DNA of 9,573 nt from assembly GCA_030620655.1 (NCBI GenBank), contig JAUXEH010000099.1:1-9573 (forward strand), given 5' to 3'. This DNA is from Candidatus Aminicenantota bacterium (GTDB taxonomy: Bacteria > Acidobacteriota > Aminicenantia > Aminicenantales > Aminicenantaceae). How positions within the stretch are numbered: position 1 is the first letter of the stretch; each line of letters begins with the position of its first letter. The translations under genes and the position numbers were made by a program. Positions 6,352-9,573 of this stretch are shown one piece after another. Below the pieces are notes generated by a model. It was not told the origin of the DNA. It ran no database searches and saw only the letters and a program-made list of their open reading frames with translations.

Positions 6352-7776
6352 TTATTTCTGGGAAGAATAGAACTTCATCCATTTCTCTATCTTCTTGATC
6401 AGGATCTTCTCCAAACGCTGGCCGCTGCCGTGGATCGGTCGGATCTCCTCGGCCAGCTCCGTGTAACCCTTTCGGTCCAGCCAGGTGGAGAATACATCGT
6501 TGTCGGAGTAGTCCTGTATCCTGGAGGGTGGAAGGGTGCGCAGAACATCAAGCAGCTCCTCCAGGCCGAAGATCTCGCGGCCGTCGATCACCAGCGGTTC
6601 GGCATCCACACGTTCGATCTCCTCTTCGAACACACGCCTCAGCAGGCTCACCAGCCTGCGGCCCTTGGCGTGCATGGGCAGCAGCCGGTCCGCCAGGTCC
6701 TTGTACCCGTGCATGTACAGCCAGGTGGAGAAATTGTCTCGTTCGCCGGAAGCCTCCAGGATGTGGCGCAGCTCCTGACCTGTCTTGGTGGGTTTCTCGG
6801 CCGTTTTGAGCACCGCCAGCATCTCGCGGATGTTCTTGATCCTGTAGAGCACCTTGCCGGTCTTACTGCAGACGAGGAAGTCTCCCATGCCGGTGAAGTC
6901 GTGTATGTATTCCCTGAGGGTTTGCAGGCTTCCGGGATCGCCCTTGGGCATGAGGAAGGCCGTGCTCCTCAGGTCATCGGCTTCGCTGGCCTTGGATGAG
7001 ATGATCTTGGGAAAACGGGGATAGTACCTGTCGATCAGGTGGATCAGATCGGTGCCGGCATCGCGCCGTACGTTGTCGCCGTGCGGATAGAATATGTCGG
7101 TTATCAGGCAGACCACATCGTCGCCGTGACCCCGGCTGCGGTAGTCCTCTTGGCTGATCCCTTCCTCACGCCCGACCCCAAACAGAAAAGACAGGGTTTC
7201 CTCATAGGTCCGGGTCACTTTGACGGCGGCCCGCTGACCGATGATGTCATACAAAACCGGCAGGAACTGAGAGGTCCAGCGCGGCTCGTCATCCACGACC
7301 AGGAAGATATACCGACGGGCCTGTGAGTACCGGCCCATGTTGAGCAGATCCTCGGCGCTCCTGACCACGGAAGTTATGATCCTGTGCGGCGCGCAGTCCC
7401 TGCGGTTGACGGCGAACACGAGGTCGGCCCACGCTGTGTACGGGAACTTCTCCGCCGACACCGAGGGCGGTGAGCAGTGTATGAGCTCCATGGATGAGAG
7501 AAGAACGACCACGAGGTCCGGATGGTTCTGCTTGATTGAAGCGGTGTCCAGCAGGTTCAGCGCGGTGTCGTCACATATGAGGACGGCAGCCCGCTTAGAC
7601 GCAAGCTGCATGGCTTCCATGGGCCCGGTGAGGACCAGGGGTGTGACCCAGGGCATGTCGCGTTTCAGCGTCTTGGCCGCTTTCTGCAGCTCTTCGGTCG
7701 CGGAAAGGATCAGCACCTGTTCGATCTTTACGGGATTGATGACGCGGGGGGCGTAGGAGTCGCTTTTTTCCGGCAT
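6352..7776 (-). CDS. Double receiver-domain (REC) protein with duplicated C-terminal repeat
   Basis: Cytoplasmic protein of 474 residues. Residues ~18-140 look like a degenerate receiver: strands VLILSA and AAVLICDD are present, but the acidic pair and conserved lysine are not. Residues ~156-292 are a full receiver, with acidic residues in FLVVDDEP (158-165), the probable phosphorylated Asp227 in CLITDIFYP, Ser260/261 after KII, and Lys278 in FLMPKGD. There is no DNA-binding or enzyme output domain. Instead, residues ~308-388 and ~398-468 form two copies of a helical unit whose core is FSTWLxxxGYxxLAxxxxPxH (349-369 and 429-449). The ATG lies four bases after the stop of the ATP-grasp gene, with GGAGATAGGG as ribosome binding site inside that gene's end, so the two are co-transcribed and probably act together. 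Receivers paired with PEP/pyruvate-binding proteins occur in other bacteria, as far as I recall, but their role is not known to me. Confidence 0.88.
   Translation of the reverse strand: MPEKSDSYAPRVINPVKIEQVLILSATEELQKAAKTLKRDMPWVTPLVLTGPMEAMQLASKRAAVLICDDTALNLLDTASIKQNHPDLVVVLLSSMELIHCSPPSVSAEKFPYTAWADLVFAVNRRDCAPHRIITSVVRSAEDLLNMGRYSQARRYIFLVVDDEPRWTSQFLPVLYDIIGQRAAVKVTRTYEETLSFLFGVGREEGISQEDYRSRGHGDDVVCLITDIFYPHGDNVRRDAGTDLIHLIDRYYPRFPKIISSKASEADDLRSTAFLMPKGDPGSLQTLREYIHDFTGMGDFLVCSKTGKVLYRIKNIREMLAVLKTAEKPTKTGQELRHILEASGERDNFSTWLYMHGYKDLADRLLPMHAKGRRLVSLLRRVFEEEIERVDAEPLVIDGREIFGLEELLDVLRTLPPSRIQDYSDNDVFSTWLDRKGYTELAEEIRPIHGSGQRLEKILIKKIEKWMKFYSSQK
6373..6855 (-). repeat. Two-copy ~75-80-residue repeat encoded inside the REC gene
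   Basis: Copy one spans residues 308-388 (DNA 6613-6855) and copy two residues 398-468 (DNA 6373-6585). Both begin with a helix of the type (I/L)(R/E)E(M/L)LxVL(K/R)T and then carry FSTWL, GY, LA, P and H in register, ending in a charged amphipathic helix. A 15-bp DNA identity (CAGCCAGGTGGAGAA on the plus strand, 6478-6492 and 6718-6732) encodes the FSTWL core in both. Elsewhere the copies have diverged, so the duplication is old. Confidence 0.8.
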
Positions 7777-7780
7777 GGGC

Positions 7781-9439
7781 TTACCCTATCTCCGCCTGGA
7801 TTATGCATTTCTGGTTGATTGAGTCGGCGTATATGGTCACAGGCTGCGGGAAACTCTGGACATAGACGGCATCGTCCCCTTCGCCGGGCGAGAAGAACCA
7901 GGGGTCGATCCGGTCCTCCAGCGGGGCTATGTACCCGTAGATGACCCTGTTGCTCATGAGATTGGTGAGGAAATGCGTTCCCTGGGTCCCGAACATGCGG
8001 GTCTGGAGGCGTTTCTGCTCCTCGTCGGCCCCTCCCTGGATCATGTACAGGAAATGACTCCCGTAGATCCCTCCGGCGGTCGGGGCGTCATGCACGGGTT
8101 CCGGCCGGCCCGAGATGTCCACACCGAACTCGAAGATGGCGGCGGGCTGCCCGATGTCCGTGAACTCCACTTGGATCCCCCAGTCCCGGTTGGTGGTGCC
8201 CAGGCGCCCGGGAACCAGGATGATGAAGCTTTCGTTTTTCTTGTGGAAAGAGGATGCGAGCTGCGAGAGCCTTTGTACCACATCGTCATGCAATTCCTTG
8301 CGGTAGCGGAACGGGGAGATCACTATGGCATGGCGGATGTCTCTTTTCACGCCGTGGCCCTGCAGGCTGTGGATCGACAGGTAAGTGTGTTGGGAGGTTT
8401 CCGGGATCTGGATCTCCTCGAACGTCATGACCGGCAGACGGGTCAACTGCACGACATGAAAGGTCCCTGCTGGGGCCGCCCCACTGTCTCGCTGGAGGTT
8501 GAACACGAATTCGATCTGGAAATGGGATGTGATCCGTGCGGACACGGTTTCCATGATCTCCAGGAGACCGCTGCGGAATCCATAGCGGTCGTCCTGGATC
8601 AGGTCCTCCAGCGTCACCGAGGTCTTGTAACGCCCCAGGCGCTTGGTGATCTTGAAGTCGGCGAATCGGATGTGCAGCCTCTTCATCGTCTCCAGCTCTT
8701 CACCTGCCAGATCCTGATTCTTTGTCATGTCGATGGCGTAGAAATACTTCTGCCCTTCCCCCAGCAGGCGGACCGGGATGGGATCCCGGATGGTCGCCAT
8801 GGATATGACGGGAAAATCATCCAGGACGGTGGCATACCCGTGCCCGAAGGCCAGGCGCGCGAAGCCCTCCTTGGCCTTCTGGGTCTTCAAGGCATAAGGG
8901 AAGAAGGAGTTGGCCACGCCCGAGACCATGGGGAAGTACACCGGGCCGGCATCGGTGTTTTCAGACACGCCCGGTATGGGATTGATCACGATGGCCATCT
9001 TTTCCTTGCTGTCCGATGGCTGCTTCTGCTGGAAATCCGAGGAGATGTATTTGATGGCCTGGACCAGTTGATGGAAGCGCACCTCCGGGTCCCTGTGGTT
9101 GTTGGGCAGCATGAACGAGGTGTTTTCGCCGGCATGCACCGAGATGTCCCCGCCGTGATCCATGCAGGCCTCGTTGGTCGCGGATGAGCGGACGCTGATG
9201 GGGATATCGCCCAGTTCCGCGAGGATGGATCTGAAAGTCTTGAGGTCCTGTTTTCCGAACCGGCTGCCGGCGTCCAGGAAGCGGTCATAGAAGACCGTGC
9301 TCAGTATACGCGTCCGCAGCTTGTGGGCCTTGGGGATGTCGGCCTCGTTGATCTTCACCAGCCCGAATCCCTTGCCCCCCAGAAGGCCCTTGCCGAAGAT
9401 CTTGACATCTCCGACCTTGTTTACGACGACTTCCGGCAT
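7781..9439 (-). CDS. Stand-alone PEP/pyruvate-binding (PPDK N-terminal) ATP-grasp protein
   Basis: Cytoplasmic 552-residue protein. Residues ~10-340 match the nucleotide-binding ATP-grasp domain of pyruvate phosphate dikinase and PEP synthase: GLLGGKGFGL (18-27), PISVRSSATNE (80-90), a glycine loop FGHGYATVLDD (198-208), IEFVFN (309-314) and VVQLTRLP (329-336), where PEP synthase has the ILQARP-type strand. Residues ~345-552 are another conserved-looking region (ILVPGRLGTTNRDWGIQVEF, then GGIYGSHFLYMIQ). The true phosphohistidine swivel domain and the C-terminal PEP/pyruvate barrel are absent; PPDK and PEP synthase are about 800-900 residues. It is therefore unlikely to make PEP by itself. 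It could phosphorylate or bind a partner, or act as a nucleotide-dependent regulator. It is first in an operon with the double-receiver protein. The ATG at 9439-9437 is preceded by GCAGG about six bases upstream and the GGKG motif comes right after. Confidence 0.88.
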   Translation of the reverse strand: MPEVVVNKVGDVKIFGKGLLGGKGFGLVKINEADIPKAHKLRTRILSTVFYDRFLDAGSRFGKQDLKTFRSILAELGDIPISVRSSATNEACMDHGGDISVHAGENTSFMLPNNHRDPEVRFHQLVQAIKYISSDFQQKQPSDSKEKMAIVINPIPGVSENTDAGPVYFPMVSGVANSFFPYALKTQKAKEGFARLAFGHGYATVLDDFPVISMATIRDPIPVRLLGEGQKYFYAIDMTKNQDLAGEELETMKRLHIRFADFKITKRLGRYKTSVTLEDLIQDDRYGFRSGLLEIMETVSARITSHFQIEFVFNLQRDSGAAPAGTFHVVQLTRLPVMTFEEIQIPETSQHTYLSIHSLQGHGVKRDIRHAIVISPFRYRKELHDDVVQRLSQLASSFHKKNESFIILVPGRLGTTNRDWGIQVEFTDIGQPAAIFEFGVDISGRPEPVHDAPTAGGIYGSHFLYMIQGGADEEQKRLQTRMFGTQGTHFLTNLMSNRVIYGYIAPLEDRIDPWFFSPGEGDDAVYVQSFPQPVTIYADSINQKCIIQAEIG

Positions 9440-9484
9440 GTGAAACCTGCTCTCGCTTCTATTCTAATACAGGAGCCTGAATAA

Positions 9485-9513
9485 TTCATAAAAAATATCG
9501 ACAGTTTTGTGAA
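9485..9513 (-). promoter_or_regulatory. Candidate promoter of the ATP-grasp/receiver operon
   Basis: On the minus strand TTCACA (9513-9508, 5/6 to TTGACA) is followed after exactly 17 bases by TATGAA (9490-9485, 4/6 to TATAAT). This would start transcription near 9478 and leave a leader of about 39 bases. A weaker alternative -10, TAGAAT at 9466-9461, has no good -35 partner. Confidence 0.42.
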
Positions 9514-9539
9514 AAATCCAGGCTGACTGGATTATTCAC
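9509..9539. repeat. 13-bp inverted repeat touching the operon -35 box
   Basis: GTGAAAAATCCAG (9509-9521) and CTGGATTATTCAC (9527-9539) are inverted copies with one mismatch, separated by five bases. On the minus strand the structure abuts and shares bases with the candidate -35 TTCACA, so it fits an operator for a dimeric regulator. It could also fold as a hairpin ending a gene beyond the right edge, since the minus-strand arm contains five T, but no T run follows the stem. Confidence 0.55.
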
Positions 9540-9573
9540 GGGCCAAGAAGTCGGAGGCCAAGCGGTCTTAGGA

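Noticed and set aside
7973..9187. Long plus-strand open frame (404 codons) opposite the ATP-grasp gene, with similar ones opposite the GGDEF-ATPase gene (135-941, 1296-2228)
   Set aside because: They are antisense to genes with clear domain motifs, have low-complexity or unfamiliar translations, lack ribosome binding sites, and arise easily opposite GC-rich coding DNA.
7781..9439. Annotation as complete PEP synthase or pyruvate phosphate dikinase
   Set aside because: Only the ATP-grasp half is present. The standard phosphohistidine domain and the PEP/pyruvate barrel are missing and no adjacent gene supplies them.

Overview
The window looks like chromosomal DNA from a GC-rich bacterium with an outer membrane. 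It holds six intact protein genes, several short gene remnants or small candidate ORFs, and recognisable control elements. A VWFA-related protein of the 'Acidobacterial' type and a PadR regulator coupled to the start of a prefix-type ABC permease both point toward Acidobacteriota or a relative such as Aminicenantes. That placement is inferred from gene families only. A deep-branching Desulfobacterota-type genome is the main alternative. I see no tRNA, rRNA, CRISPR array or transposase.

Layout. (1) 1-149: tail of the window with a short coding-like remnant on the minus strand. (2) 150-3716, minus: a 1188-residue fusion of a GGDEF domain, a STAND-type AAA ATPase with winged helix, and C-terminal HEAT-like helices. 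(3) 3858-4306, minus: a PadR repressor whose stop codon overlaps the start of a 40-codon fragment resembling the first residues of a PadR-linked ABC permease. (4) 4307-4446: divergent control region with a perfect AT-rich palindrome. (5) 4447-5385, plus: a VWA-domain protein. (6) 5386-5645: intergenic DNA with a Trp-rich small ORF candidate, a promoter-like AT island and a strong intrinsic terminator lying only 8 bases before the next ribosome binding site. (7) 5646-6293, plus: an OmpA-type lipoprotein. (8) 6352-9439, minus: a tight two-gene operon, first a stand-alone PEP/pyruvate-binding (PPDK N-terminal) ATP-grasp protein, then a double receiver-domain protein with a duplicated C-terminal repeat. 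(9) 9440-9573: the operon's promoter region with a 13-bp inverted repeat touching the -35 box.

How they may work together. The receiver/ATP-grasp pair (6352-9439) is the least ordinary part. A phosphoryl-transfer ATP-grasp domain, lacking the phosphohistidine and PEP/pyruvate barrel domains of PEP synthase or PPDK, is co-expressed with a phosphorylatable receiver protein. The most economical idea is a signalling or stress-regulatory module rather than central metabolism, but the sequence does not prove this. The GGDEF-STAND-HEAT protein probably links nucleotide-driven assembly to cyclic-di-GMP output. The PadR/VWA/OmpA segment looks like envelope functions with local regulation, including a possible premature-termination control of the OmpA-lipoprotein gene.
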